From: Nocardia transvalensis
GTDB lineage: Bacteria > Actinomycetota > Actinomycetes > Mycobacteriales > Mycobacteriaceae
Length of the DNA stretch: 64,000 nucleotides
NCBI RefSeq assembly: GCF_015477765.1
Contig: NZ_JADLQQ010000003.1
Coordinates: 124,001 to 188,000 of the forward strand
Reading direction: 5' to 3'
Shown: positions 1-9,173 of the stretch, piece after piece
How positions within the stretch are numbered: the first letter of the stretch is position 1
How the letters are laid out: each line of letters begins with the position of its first letter
Translations under genes and position numbers: made by a program
Notes under the pieces: model-generated
What the model was told of the DNA's origin: nothing
Seen by the model: the letters and a program-made list of their open reading frames with translations, nothing else
The model's database searches: none

Positions 1-3000
1 CGCCCGCCGACTTGCCCGTCACCATGGCCCAGGTGCCGAAGGTCAGGCGCTCGGCCGCATCGCGCGGCGGCACGTTGTCCTCGGTCGGAGCGACCGCCGA
101 ATCCTCCTGTGCGACAGCGGCTTGCGCGGGCGCAGCCGGTTCGGCCGCGGCCTCGGGCTTCTCGGCGGCAGCGGGGGCTTGCGTGCCGAGCTTGTCCCGC
201 AGCAGGGCAACCGGATCCTGTCCCGACTCGACGGCGGCGCGGGCCGCCTCGACGAAGTTCTCGTCGATCGTCAGCTGCCCGCCCGCGGCGGCCTGCTGCT
301 GGGCCATTTCGTCGATCAGCTCGCGATGCTCGACCGCGTAGCGCAGGACCTTGGAGATCTCGTGCAGGCTGGCGTCACGCACCGCCTGGACCTGCAGCTG
401 CGGGATGTCGAATTCGTATTCGACCCGGTTCTTGATGCGCATGGCCATCAGCGAGTCCAGGCCCAGCTCCATGAGCGGGATCTCCATGGGCAGATCCTCG
501 ACCGCATAGCCCATGGACTCGGCGACGATGATCGCCAGCCGCTCCTCGACGGTCTGGCTGCTGTTGGGATCCCAACGCTCACCGAAGGATTCGACCACGG
601 CGACATCCGTCGACGGCTCTGCCGCCGGCTGCTCGGCCGGGACAGGCTGCGCCACCGCGGATTCCGGCAACGGCGCACCGGAGGTCACCACCGCGTCGAA
701 CAGCAGGCGGAACGCACCGCCCTCCTTGACGTGCACCTGCACCGACGCACCACCCGGATGCGGGGTGAGCGTAGTGGTCAGCGTGCCGGAGGCGGGCACC
801 GGCGAATGTGCGATCGACGCACCCAGCGAGACGTCCGAAAGCACCTGGGCCGCAGCGGCATTCACCAGGGCGGCGAGATCGGTGACGGCACCCGCCGACA
901 CCTCCCAGGCGTGGCGGCCGTCGGGCAGCGCCACATGCGAACCGGGCACCCGGCCGCTGCCGGAACCGGCGGCGATGCCGACCTTGGGCCAATACTCCTT
1001 GCGCAGGAACGCGGTTCGTGGAACGTCGGCGTAGTCACCCTCGGGCAGCAGCGACGACAGGTTCACCGGATGACCCTGCACGTAGAGCTGCGCCAGCGCG
1101 GAGATGACGTTCGCGGAGTCGTCCTCCTTGCGCTTGAGCGTCGGAATCAGCGCCGCATCGTGCACACCCGCCGCGAATGTGGTGCCCAGCACCTGCATCA
1201 GCGCAACCGAATGCGGTGCGATCTCCAGGTAGGTGGTGATGCCGTTGTCCACCGCCGCCCGGATCGCGTAGCTGAAGCACACCGGCTGGCGCATATTCGC
1301 GACCCAGTAGTCGACATCGTGCACCGGATCCGAACCCGCGCGGTACACCGCAGATTTGCGCACGGTCGAGTAAAGATCGACCTTCGGGCGGCTCGGCTCG
1401 ATACCGGCCAGCTCCGCGGCCAATTCGCCCAGCAGCGGATCCATCTGGGAGGTGTGCCCCGCGCCGCGGGTCTGCAGCACGCGCGCGAACTTGCCCTCCG
1501 CCTCGGCCCGCGCGACGACAGCCTGCACCTGATCCGGCGGACCGCCGATCACCGTGTTGGTCGGCGCGGCATACACCGCCACCTCGAGATCGGGATAGTC
1601 CGCGATGACCTTCTCGATGTCCTCGGCGCTGTACTCCACCAGCGCCATATTGCGGACCTCGTCGTCGGGGATCATCTGCTCGCCCTCGCCCATGAGACGC
1701 GAGCGCGCGCAGATCACCCGGACGGCATCCTCGAGGTTCATGCCGCCACAGACATAGGACGCCGCGGCCTCACCCTGCGAATGTCCCACCACGGCCTCGG
1801 GATTCGCACCGTGCGCCCGCAGCAGTGCTGCCAGACCGACCTGAATGGTGAACACGCCGACCTGCGAGGTGCCCACATCCCAATCCTGGGCGTCGTCGAG
1901 GATCATCTCCTTGACCGAATACCCGGCCTCGTCCTGGACCAGCTCGTCGACCTGGTCGACGGTGCGGGCGAAGATCGAATTCTCCAGGTAGAGCTTCTTA
2001 CCCATCTTGCGGTGATGCGAACCGAAGCCGCCGAAAACCCACATCGGGCCGCGGGCGGCCGGGGCATCCGCGGTGAACACGCCCTGGCCGGGCTTACCGG
2101 CGGCAATGGCGCGCAGACCGGTGATCGCCTCCTCGTGCGTGGTGGCCAGCACCACGCCCCGCGACCGACCGTGGTTGCGCTTGGCCAGCGACCGCGCCAC
2201 ATCCTCCAGTGGAGTCGCCTGTCCCGCTTCGGATTCCAGCCAGTCGGCCAGATCGGCGGCGGCGCGGCGGCGGCGCGAGGGCAGATACGCCGAGACCGGC
2301 AGGATCACCGGCAGCGGCTCGGTGCGGGCATCGGTCCACTCCGCCACCGGCGCTTCGGTTTCCGCGAGAATCGCCTCGGCATCGGCGACCGCATCGGTGG
2401 TTTCGTCGTCCAGATTTGCTTCGGTGGTCCCGGCATTCGCCGGGGAGACGGAAGAGGGATCGGTGGGGACGTATTCCTGGATGACCAGGTGGGCGTTGGT
2501 GCCGCCGAAACCGAATCCGGAGACACCGATGGTGGCCTTACCGCTGTAGCGGGGGAACTCGGTCGGCTCGTCGACGACCTTCAGATGGGCCTGATCGAAC
2601 GGAATGTACGGGCTCGGACCCGCATAGTTGATATTCGGCGGAATGACGTTGTGCTGCAACGACATGATCACCTTGGCGAGGCTGGCCGCACCGGCGCCCG
2701 ACTCCAAGTGACCGAAATTGGTCTTCGCCGAACCCAGCAGCGCGGGCTTGTCGGCATCGCGCCCGCGGCCGACGATGCGACCGAGCGCGTTGGCCTCGAT
2801 CGGGTCACCGATCGGGGTGCCGGTGCCGTGCGCCTCGATGTAGTCGACCGAAGACGGATGAATTCCGGCGTCGCGGTAGGCGCGGCGCAGCACGTCGGCC
2901 TGCGCATCCGGATTCGGAGCCAGCAGACCGTTCGACCGGCCGTCGTTGTTGACCGCGGAACCCTTGATGACGGCCAGGATCCGGTCGCCGTCACGCTCGG

Positions 3001-4189
3001 CGTCGGCCAGGCGCTTGAGCACCACCATGCCGCCACCCTCGGAGCGGACCATGCCGTCCGCGTCGGAGGAGAACGCCTTGATGTGGCCGTCCTTCGCGAC
3101 CCCGCCGCCCCCGTCGAAACCGAGGGTCGTGAACGGGGCCAGCAGCATGTTCACGCCACCGGCGAGGGCGACATCGGCATTGCCGCTGCGCAGCGCCTGC
3201 ACCCCCTCGTGCACCGCGACCAGGGTCGACGAGCATGCGGTGTCGACGGAGACCGACGGGCCGCGGAAGTCGAAGAAGTAGGACACCCGGTTGGGAATGA
3301 TGGACGAGGCACTGCCCATGATTCCGTACGCCGCGGCCGTCGCCGGTGTGTTCTCATCGCGTTGCGTACCCGCCGCCATGGCGGCGAGAAACATGAAGTC
3401 ATTGCCCGAGGAGCCGATGAAAACTCCGACCGGCCGGCCCTTCAGGTCGCTGGCAGGAATGCGGGCATGCTCCAGCGCTTCCCAGGTCAGCTCCATCATC
3501 AGCCGCTGCTGCGGGTCGACCCGCTCCACCTCGATCGGAGACATGGCGAAGAACTCCGCGTCGAAGCCCCTGACCACCTCCTCATCGAGGTAACCACCCA
3601 GGGTGTTCGCCTTCTCGACGACCTCGGCCATCTGGGGTTCGGCGAGGAACTCCGCCCATCGCCCTTCGGGCCGCTCCCGAATGCCGTCCCCGCGCTTGAT
3701 CAGGAACTCCCACGTCGACTCCGGCGTATCCCCCGCACCCGGCAGTCGCGTCGACAGACCCACGATCGCGATATCGTGCGCCTCCCCCGGCTGGAATCCG
3801 GCCGTGTAGAACTCGTCGTCAACGGATTCCTCCGGAACGTCCGGCTCCCCGTTGATGATTCGCTCCGCCAGCGAGGCGATGGTCGGATGCTGATACACGA
3901 TGGTGGCGTTCAGCATCACGCCGGTGAGCTCTTCGATATCCCCGCCGAGGGCGATGGCGTCGCGCGAGGCCAGGCCGAACTCCTCCATCGGCCGGTCCAC
4001 GGTGATCTGTTCGATCGGCTGGCCGGTCGCGTCGGCGACCCAGCGCCGCAACCATTCCCGCAGCTCGGCCACGGACATGTCGGTGCCCGGTGTCACCTCG
4101 GCCGATGCTGCGGCCGGAACCTGCGCGGCGTCGGTGACCGCGGCGTCGCCGGCGGTCTCTGTCGTCTGGGTGCCCTCGTTGTCAGCCAT
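1..4189 (-). CDS. pks13: Polyketide synthase Pks13, mycolic acid condensase (partial, C-terminus off window)
   Basis: Condenses two activated fatty acyl chains into the alpha-alkyl beta-keto precursor of mycolic acids. The first 1396 residues are visible. The N-terminal carrier domain has its phosphopantetheine Ser at about residue 75 (FGLASRD). A ketosynthase follows with Cys319 in DTACSST and the histidine motifs EAHGTGT and NFGHLE. The acyltransferase has Ser804 in GHSQGE. A second carrier has Ser1246 in GLDSL. The order ACP-KS-AT-ACP and the spacing match the Pks13 family, whose last domain is a thioesterase of about 340 residues; that part lies beyond base 1. The ATG at 4189 gives a long acidic leader before the first carrier. 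It sits 68 bp downstream of fadD32 on the same strand, the usual fadD32-pks13 pairing. Family knowledge: FadD32 loads the N-terminal carrier. Confidence 0.97.
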   Translation of the reverse strand, partial: MADNEGTQTTETAGDAAVTDAAQVPAAASAEVTPGTDMSVAELREWLRRWVADATGQPIEQITVDRPMEEFGLASRDAIALGGDIEELTGVMLNATIVYQHPTIASLAERIINGEPDVPEESVDDEFYTAGFQPGEAHDIAIVGLSTRLPGAGDTPESTWEFLIKRGDGIRERPEGRWAEFLAEPQMAEVVEKANTLGGYLDEEVVRGFDAEFFAMSPIEVERVDPQQRLMMELTWEALEHARIPASDLKGRPVGVFIGSSGNDFMFLAAMAAGTQRDENTPATAAAYGIMGSASSIIPNRVSYFFDFRGPSVSVDTACSSTLVAVHEGVQALRSGNADVALAGGVNMLLAPFTTLGFDGGGGVAKDGHIKAFSSDADGMVRSEGGGMVVLKRLADAERDGDRILAVIKGSAVNNDGRSNGLLAPNPDAQADVLRRAYRDAGIHPSSVDYIEAHGTGTPIGDPIEANALGRIVGRGRDADKPALLGSAKTNFGHLESGAGAASLAKVIMSLQHNVIPPNINYAGPSPYIPFDQAHLKVVDEPTEFPRYSGKATIGVSGFGFGGTNAHLVIQEYVPTDPSSVSPANAGTTEANLDDETTDAVADAEAILAETEAPVAEWTDARTEPLPVILPVSAYLPSRRRRAAADLADWLESEAGQATPLEDVARSLAKRNHGRSRGVVLATTHEEAITGLRAIAAGKPGQGVFTADAPAARGPMWVFGGFGSHHRKMGKKLYLENSIFARTVDQVDELVQDEAGYSVKEMILDDAQDWDVGTSQVGVFTIQVGLAALLRAHGANPEAVVGHSQGEAAASYVCGGMNLEDAVRVICARSRLMGEGEQMIPDDEVRNMALVEYSAEDIEKVIADYPDLEVAVYAAPTNTVIGGPPDQVQAVVARAEAEGKFARVLQTRGAGHTSQMDPLLGELAAELAGIEPSRPKVDLYSTVRKSAVYRAGSDPVHDVDYWVANMRQPVCFSYAIRAAVDNGITTYLEIAPHSVALMQVLGTTFAAGVHDAALIPTLKRKEDDSANVISALAQLYVQGHPVNLSSLLPEGDYADVPRTAFLRKEYWPKVGIAAGSGSGRVPGSHVALPDGRHAWEVSAGAVTDLAALVNAAAAQVLSDVSLGASIAHSPVPASGTLTTTLTPHPGGASVQVHVKEGGAFRLLFDAVVTSGAPLPESAVAQPVPAEQPAAEPSTDVAVVESFGERWDPNSSQTVEERLAIIVAESMGYAVEDLPMEIPLMELGLDSLMAMRIKNRVEYEFDIPQLQVQAVRDASLHEISKVLRYAVEHRELIDEMAQQQAAAGGQLTIDENFVEAARAAVESGQDPVALLRDKLGTQAPAAAEKPEAAAEPAAPAQAAVAQEDSAVAPTEDNVPPRDAAERLTFGTWAMVTGKSAG

Positions 4190-4257
4190 CAATTCCTCAA
4201 GCTACCTGGGTGCGGGGGTTGAGCGGCGGGGATTGACAGCCAGTGTCCCCGTGTGCC

Positions 4258-6180
4258 TCACTCTTCGTTGGGTGCATCCGGGAAGGCCTGCTGCTGATAA
4301 CCACCGCGCAGCGTGCCTTCCAGATATGCGGCCTTGCAGGCGCGGCGGGCGATCTTGCCGCTGGAGGTGCGTGGGATCGAGCCGGCCGGCACCAGCAGCA
4401 CATCGCGCGCCGTCACACCGTGACGCTGCGAGATGGCCGCGCGCACCGCGTCGGCGATCGGTCCCGGATCGGCCTTGTGGGCGCCGGGCCCACGTTCGGC
4501 CACGATCACCAGCTGTTCGGAGGAGTCGTCCGGGTCGAACTTCAGGCCCGAATGGCTGTCCTGGGCGAACACCTCGGCCGGCAGCTGGTTGGCCGGGACC
4601 GAGAAGGCGGCGATGAAGCCGGCGCGCAGCAGCTTGCTGGCCTCCTGCGCCGAGTATTCGAGGTCCTGCGGGTAGTGGTTGCGGCCGTCCACAATGACCA
4701 GGTCCTTCACCCGGCCGGTGATGTACAGCTCACCGTCGACGTACACACCGTAGTCGCCGGTGCGCATCCAGACGGCGTCGGCGTCGGTGCCCTCGGCCTT
4801 GCTGTCGGTGGGCAGCCGGCGCACCAGCCTGTTCTTGAAGGTCTTGTGGGTCTCCTCGTCGCGACCCCAGTACCCGATGCCGATGTTGTTGCCGTGCAAC
4901 CAGATCTCGCCGACCTGGTTCTCGGGCAGCTCGCGCGGGCCCTCCGGGCTGTCGATGGTGTCGGGATCGACGATCGCGGCCCACTGCGACAGCGCCACGT
5001 AACCGCAGCTGACCTGGGCGATGGAGTTAGGCGTGCCCTGCTCGACCTTGACCACGCGCCCGGCATTGAGCTCGTTGCGGTCGACGTAGATGACCTTCGC
5101 CTCGTCCTCGTGCCGGGTCGCCGACACGAACAGGGTCGCCTCGGCCATGCCGTAGCAGGGCTTGATGGCGGTCTTGGGCAGCCCGTACGGGGCGAAGGCC
5201 TCGTTGAACTTCTTCATCGAGGAGGTGGTCACCGGCTCCGAACCGTTGATCAGGCCGATGACATTGGATAGGTCCAGCGTCTCGCCGTTCTTCGGCAGGC
5301 CGCGGGCGGCCGCGTGCTCGAAGGCGAAATTCGGCGCCGCGGCGAAGGTTCCGGCGCCGTCGGAGACCGCGGCCAGCTCCTTGATCCAGCGGTAGGGCCG
5401 TCGCACGAAGGCACTGGGCGACATGATGGTGATGTATTTGCCACCGATCGCGGGCAGGATCACACACAGCAGGCCCATGTCGTGGAACAGCGGTAGCCAG
5501 GTGACGCCGCGGGAGTTCCAGTCCAGATTGATGGCGTGCACCATCTGCAGCAGGTTGGTGCCGACGGCGCGGTGGGTGATCTCCACACCGGCGGGCGTGC
5601 GGGTAGAACCCGAGGTGTACTGCAGGTAGGCGATGTCGTCGACGGTGATCTCCGGATAGACCCAGGCGTCGCCGAGGGTGTCCGGCACGGCGTCGACGGC
5701 GATGATGCGCGGACGCTGGGCGGCGGGCAGGGGACGGAAGAACTGGCGCACGCCCGCGGCGGAGGAGCTCGCCGTGAGAATGGCCGAGGGCTTGCAGTCG
5801 CCGAGCACCGCGTGCAACCGGTCGGTGTGGCCGGGCTCGTCGGGGTCGAACAGCGGCACCGCGATGGTGCCCGCGTAGATGGCGGCGAAGAAGGAGACCA
5901 CGTAGTCCAGGCCCTGGGGAGCGAGAATCGCCACTCGGTCCCCGGGCTTGGTCACCTGCTGGAGGCGAGCGGCCACCGCGCGCAGCCGAATGCCGAATTC
6001 CTTCCAGGTCAGGTCCTGGTACTCCCCGTCGCGCTCGCGGGAGTAGTCGATGTAGCGGTAGGCCAGCGTGTTGGCGTCGTTGCGGGTGTGCTTCTCGACG
6101 TAATCGACCAGGGTCCGCCCCTCGGGAATTCTGATGTTCCCGGTTTCGTCCAGGTAATCGTCGAAAGTCTCGTCCGTCAT
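4258..6180 (-). CDS. fadD32: Long-chain fatty-acyl-AMP ligase FadD32
   Basis: Adenylates the meromycolic acid and hands it to the N-terminal carrier domain of Pks13. The protein is 640 residues and of the ANL superfamily: the AMP-binding motif [11 protein letters not shown] lies at 188-198, MRTGDYG and the [11 protein letters not shown] hinge in the C-terminal third, and a SSGKIARR lysine motif near the end. It lacks a CoA-ligase-like context and follows the FAAL pattern. I chose the ATG at 6180 because GGAGAAGGA lies directly upstream; an in-frame start 36 bp earlier has no such site. Downstream is pks13, upstream (227 bp away) an LLM-class oxidoreductase. Identification rests on sequence and synteny with Rv3801c-Rv3800c. 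Confidence 0.96.
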   Translation of the reverse strand: MTDETFDDYLDETGNIRIPEGRTLVDYVEKHTRNDANTLAYRYIDYSRERDGEYQDLTWKEFGIRLRAVAARLQQVTKPGDRVAILAPQGLDYVVSFFAAIYAGTIAVPLFDPDEPGHTDRLHAVLGDCKPSAILTASSSAAGVRQFFRPLPAAQRPRIIAVDAVPDTLGDAWVYPEITVDDIAYLQYTSGSTRTPAGVEITHRAVGTNLLQMVHAINLDWNSRGVTWLPLFHDMGLLCVILPAIGGKYITIMSPSAFVRRPYRWIKELAAVSDGAGTFAAAPNFAFEHAAARGLPKNGETLDLSNVIGLINGSEPVTTSSMKKFNEAFAPYGLPKTAIKPCYGMAEATLFVSATRHEDEAKVIYVDRNELNAGRVVKVEQGTPNSIAQVSCGYVALSQWAAIVDPDTIDSPEGPRELPENQVGEIWLHGNNIGIGYWGRDEETHKTFKNRLVRRLPTDSKAEGTDADAVWMRTGDYGVYVDGELYITGRVKDLVIVDGRNHYPQDLEYSAQEASKLLRAGFIAAFSVPANQLPAEVFAQDSHSGLKFDPDDSSEQLVIVAERGPGAHKADPGPIADAVRAAISQRHGVTARDVLLVPAGSIPRTSSGKIARRACKAAYLEGTLRGGYQQQAFPDAPNEE

Positions 6181-6407
6181 TCCTTCTCCTCCGAGGCACA
6201 CGCAGCACGGCGACATGGCCGCTGTTACCTGTGAGGCCCCGACTCGCTATCGCCCGCGGGCGCTCTGTGGTGCAAGAGCATGCCTGCAGCTTTTCCGGCG
6301 GTCTGCGCGGTGACCACCTATCGGCTAGATGTACTCAAACCAGAGACATGTTACAGAGCAGGCCCCGAAGCAGTCTCCGGAGCGCGGCCTACATGTCCCT
6401 GTTACTT

Positions 6408-7421
6408 CTACTTCTCCCGCAACAACGGGATCACCGGCGCGAAGGCGTCCATCTGGGTCGGAAACACTCCGACATAGGACATCGAGGTCAGTGCTCGCAC
6501 GTTACGGATCTGCTCGGCGATCTCCTCGAATGTGCCGATCGCCACATAGGGGGACGCCAGAATGTCGTCCACCGTGAGCCGGACGTCGACCTCGAGATCG
6601 GGGTGCAGGCCCTTATCGATCGCGGACAGTGCCATCTCCGCCGTGCGCTCGCGGTCGTCGGTGATCAGAATTGCGGTAATTGTCCAGTTCAGCTCGATGT
6701 CGGCGAAACGATCACCGGCCGCCTCCTTGATCAGATTCACTTTCTCGATGGTCTTGTCGAGGGTGATTCCCGACAGCAGCCCTTTACCGTTTCGGGTGGT
6801 CTGCGGGACTACGGAGATGATGTCGGCGTGCTTGGCGGCCAGGCGCAGCATCCTCGGACCGCCGCCGCCGGTCACCAGCGGCGGGCGCGGGCCCTGCCGC
6901 GGCCGGGGCGTCCCCTTGATGCCGCGCACCTGGTAGTGCTTGCCCTCGAAGTGACATTCCTGACCGCGCAGCAGCACATCCAGGATGGTCAACGCCTCGT
7001 CCAGCTTCTCCAGGCGCACCCCGGGTGACTCATAAGGGATGCCCGCGGCCTCGAACTCCCCCTTGATCCAGCCCGCCCCGATGCCCAGCTCCAGCCGCCC
7101 CCTCGACAGCACATCGATGGTGGCGGCGTCCTTGGCCAGCACGACCGGATGGCGAAACCCGTTGGCCAGCACGGAGGTTCCGATGCGGATCCGCTCGGTC
7201 GCCACCGCCAGCGCACCCAGGGCGGCGATCGGGCCGACCTGCGGGCCCAGGTGATCGGGCACCGCGAACGAGTCGTAGCCCAACTCCTCGGCCTGCTGTG
7301 CGAGCTTGACGAACTTGCGCGCGCCGCCTTCCTGCTGATTGCCCTCGCCCGCCGCAGCGAAGCGGAACGGCCGCAGCGGGGTGCCCAGCGCCGACAACGC
7401 CGGTGCGGCGGCTTCTGTCAT
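6408..7421 (-). CDS. LLM-class F420-dependent oxidoreductase
   Basis: A 337-residue luciferase-like monooxygenase fold protein. It has the family signatures: LGYDSFAVPDHLG, the RIRIGTSVLANGFRHP strand-loop, the GRLELGIGAGWIKGEF motif and the VTGGGGPRMLRLAAKHAD segment. In Corynebacteriales such proteins usually bind coenzyme F420 rather than FMN (family knowledge); the substrate cannot be read from sequence. I prefer the ATG at 7421 because AGGGAG stands about 9 bases upstream; an in-frame ATG at 7499 would add 26 residues but has no clear ribosome site. It lies between the cutinase gene and fadD32, on the same strand. M. tuberculosis has no equivalent at this point in the locus, so this is a lineage-specific insertion or loss. 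Confidence 0.85.
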   Translation of the reverse strand: MTEAAAPALSALGTPLRPFRFAAAGEGNQQEGGARKFVKLAQQAEELGYDSFAVPDHLGPQVGPIAALGALAVATERIRIGTSVLANGFRHPVVLAKDAATIDVLSRGRLELGIGAGWIKGEFEAAGIPYESPGVRLEKLDEALTILDVLLRGQECHFEGKHYQVRGIKGTPRPRQGPRPPLVTGGGGPRMLRLAAKHADIISVVPQTTRNGKGLLSGITLDKTIEKVNLIKEAAGDRFADIELNWTITAILITDDRERTAEMALSAIDKGLHPDLEVDVRLTVDDILASPYVAIGTFEEIAEQIRNVRALTSMSYVGVFPTQMDAFAPVIPLLREK

Positions 7422-7547
7422 GAACACATGCTCCCTGGCTGTCGGAAATCGCGGCGACGCCGGATCGGTCCGGTGGACCGGCTCCGGCGTCGCAGTCATC
7501 GCAGCACTTTACAGCCTGCAGAAGAAACCGACGGGTCTTGGCCGGGA

Positions 7548-8537
7548 TCAGGAGTGCGGCGGATGTGGAGCGTTGTTGATAAGGCCCGCCGCCCAATTCA
7601 CCGTCCAGTCGACGGCGCTGGTGCCGTTGTCGTCGATCGTGTTGGAGGCGTAGAGAGCGTGCACGGGATTGCCGACCGCGCGGACCAGCGTGGTCAGGCT
7701 CGGGAGGATGTTGACCGGGTTCAGGGCCTTGGGCGGGGCGTCGCAGATGAGATCACCGGGGGCGCAGATGGTGAAGGTGCGGTCGGCGAGCGTGCCGAAG
7801 CCGCCCGGCCGCGGGCCGGTCATGGTGATGCCGGGGACGCTCAGGCCACGCAGCGCCACCTCGGCGCCGACACCCGGTGTGTCCGAGCCGATCACGATGC
7901 CCTGCCCGGGCCCGTGGTCGCGGCGGCCGTCGGCGATCACGGTCACACCCAGGACCTTGTCCGCCGGGACCGGTCCCTTGCCCGCGCCGATCTGCGCGGC
8001 AACATCCCCCGCGATCACCGCGCCCTGGGAGAATCCGGCGATCACATAGGTGGTGAGCGGACACTGCTTGTGCATCGAGGTCAACTCGTCGACCGCCCGC
8101 TTGGTGCCCTCCGAACGGCTGTTGTTATAGGACTGCTGGCCGTCCGGCGGCAGCGCGATGGGGTTGGAGAACTGCGCGACGTACGGGACGGTGTAGACGT
8201 CCAACCGGTCCTGCGGGAACTGCTGGCGCACCTGATCGGTGATGTGCAGCATGAGCGAGTTCGGATTGGCCGTCGGGTTGTGCGGATCGTCGTTGCTGGC
8301 CGACTCCCACGTGCCCGGAATCGACAGCAACTGCACGTCCGGGCAGCTGGCCGGCTGCGAGGTGGGCGGGCCCGGCTTGGGCAGTGTCGGCTTGGGTATC
8401 CGCAGCACCCCCGCCAGCAGGTACCACAGCAGCAGCACCAGCACGACGACCGCCGCGATGATCGCGAGGATCAGCAGACAGCCCGGTCGGCGGCGCCTGC
8501 CGGCGCCGCCCCGAAGTCCCGTCCGTCGTGAGGTCAC
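7548..8537 (-). CDS. Cutinase-like esterase, Culp6/Rv3802c family
   Basis: An alpha/beta hydrolase of 329 residues. An Arg-rich start is followed by one membrane helix (about 20-45), then a Pro-rich linker and a cutinase domain with Ser170 in GFSQG, Asp262 in CAPGDLIC and His293 in NPVHALY, the full triad. Family knowledge: the M. tuberculosis homologue, next to fadD32-pks13, is an essential envelope lipase/thioesterase linked to mycolate metabolism. The start is the GTG at 8537: GTGA overlaps the stop of the upstream lipoprotein gene, implying translational coupling. The single N-terminal helix suggests a membrane-anchored enzyme facing the periplasm. Confidence 0.92.
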   Translation of the reverse strand: MTSRRTGLRGGAGRRRRPGCLLILAIIAAVVVLVLLLWYLLAGVLRIPKPTLPKPGPPTSQPASCPDVQLLSIPGTWESASNDDPHNPTANPNSLMLHITDQVRQQFPQDRLDVYTVPYVAQFSNPIALPPDGQQSYNNSRSEGTKRAVDELTSMHKQCPLTTYVIAGFSQGAVIAGDVAAQIGAGKGPVPADKVLGVTVIADGRRDHGPGQGIVIGSDTPGVGAEVALRGLSVPGITMTGPRPGGFGTLADRTFTICAPGDLICDAPPKALNPVNILPSLTTLVRAVGNPVHALYASNTIDDNGTSAVDWTVNWAAGLINNAPHPPHS

Positions 8538-9058
8538 TTGCAGTAGGTCGCGGTCGCGACGTCGATGTAGATCTTGCCGGCCTGCTCGACCGGCATCTTG
8601 TTCGGATCGAAGGCCGGGTCGGAACCGGCCATCGCGTTGACGTAGGTCGAGATCTCCTGGTCGGAGGCGCCCGCCGACTTACCCTGACAGACGTAGTTGG
8701 CCGCCGTGAGCGCGATATCCGGGCTGGACGGGGTGACGCCGCGCTTGCGCAGCTCGTCCAGGAATGCCTGATCCTTACCCGACAGCGGCGGGGTATTGGC
8801 CCCGGTCGTCGGCTCGACCGGCTGCGGCCGCTCCGGCGCGACGGTGGTGGTCGGGGCGGGCTGCTCCGGCGCGGGCTCCTCGCTGTCGGGGGGTACCTGG
8901 ACCGAGGGAAGCGTGACGGTCGGGGAGGCGGTCGTGGTCGAGGTCTTCAGCGTGGGCGTGCTCGACGCCGTCGAATCGTTGTTGCCGCAGGCGGCGAGCA
9001 AACCGGTGGCCGCGATCGCGACAACCACACCGGCCACCTTTCCACGGGTCCGAAGCAT
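8534..9058 (-). CDS. DUF732-type lipoprotein
   Basis: A 174-residue secreted protein with a clear lipobox (GLLAAC, Cys24) after a short charged and hydrophobic start. A Thr/Pro/Ser-rich linker (about 28-90) follows. The compact C-terminal domain contains DQAFLDELRKRGV, ANYVCQGK and a final CK, which fits DUF732 with its two conserved Cys. Function unknown. Its stop overlaps the cutinase start by 4 bp, so the two are probably co-translated; a role near the cutinase in the outer envelope is inference. The ATG at 9058 begins right at the signal peptide. Confidence 0.82.
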   Translation of the reverse strand: MLRTRGKVAGVVVAIAATGLLAACGNNDSTASSTPTLKTSTTTASPTVTLPSVQVPPDSEEPAPEQPAPTTTVAPERPQPVEPTTGANTPPLSGKDQAFLDELRKRGVTPSSPDIALTAANYVCQGKSAGASDQEISTYVNAMAGSDPAFDPNKMPVEQAGKIYIDVATATYCK

Positions 9059-9173
9059 GTATTCGTTTCCTCGATCTTGTTCACAAGGGTCAGCGGTCGC
9101 CGTCCAGGCTAATGGCTACCCCCGCGTCCGGGGGATACGCACAACAAACCTCATGCAACTCTCAAGGACGGCC

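Noticed and set aside
2425..2455. CCCGGC-ATTC-GCCGGG hairpin in pks13
   Set aside because: Same letters as the intergenic element, but it lies inside well-conserved coding sequence and is likely chance.
122..4222. A 1366-codon open frame on the plus strand
   Set aside because: It is the antisense shadow of pks13, made by high GC; its Arg/His/Gly-rich translation has no domain, and the minus strand codes perfect Pks13 motifs.
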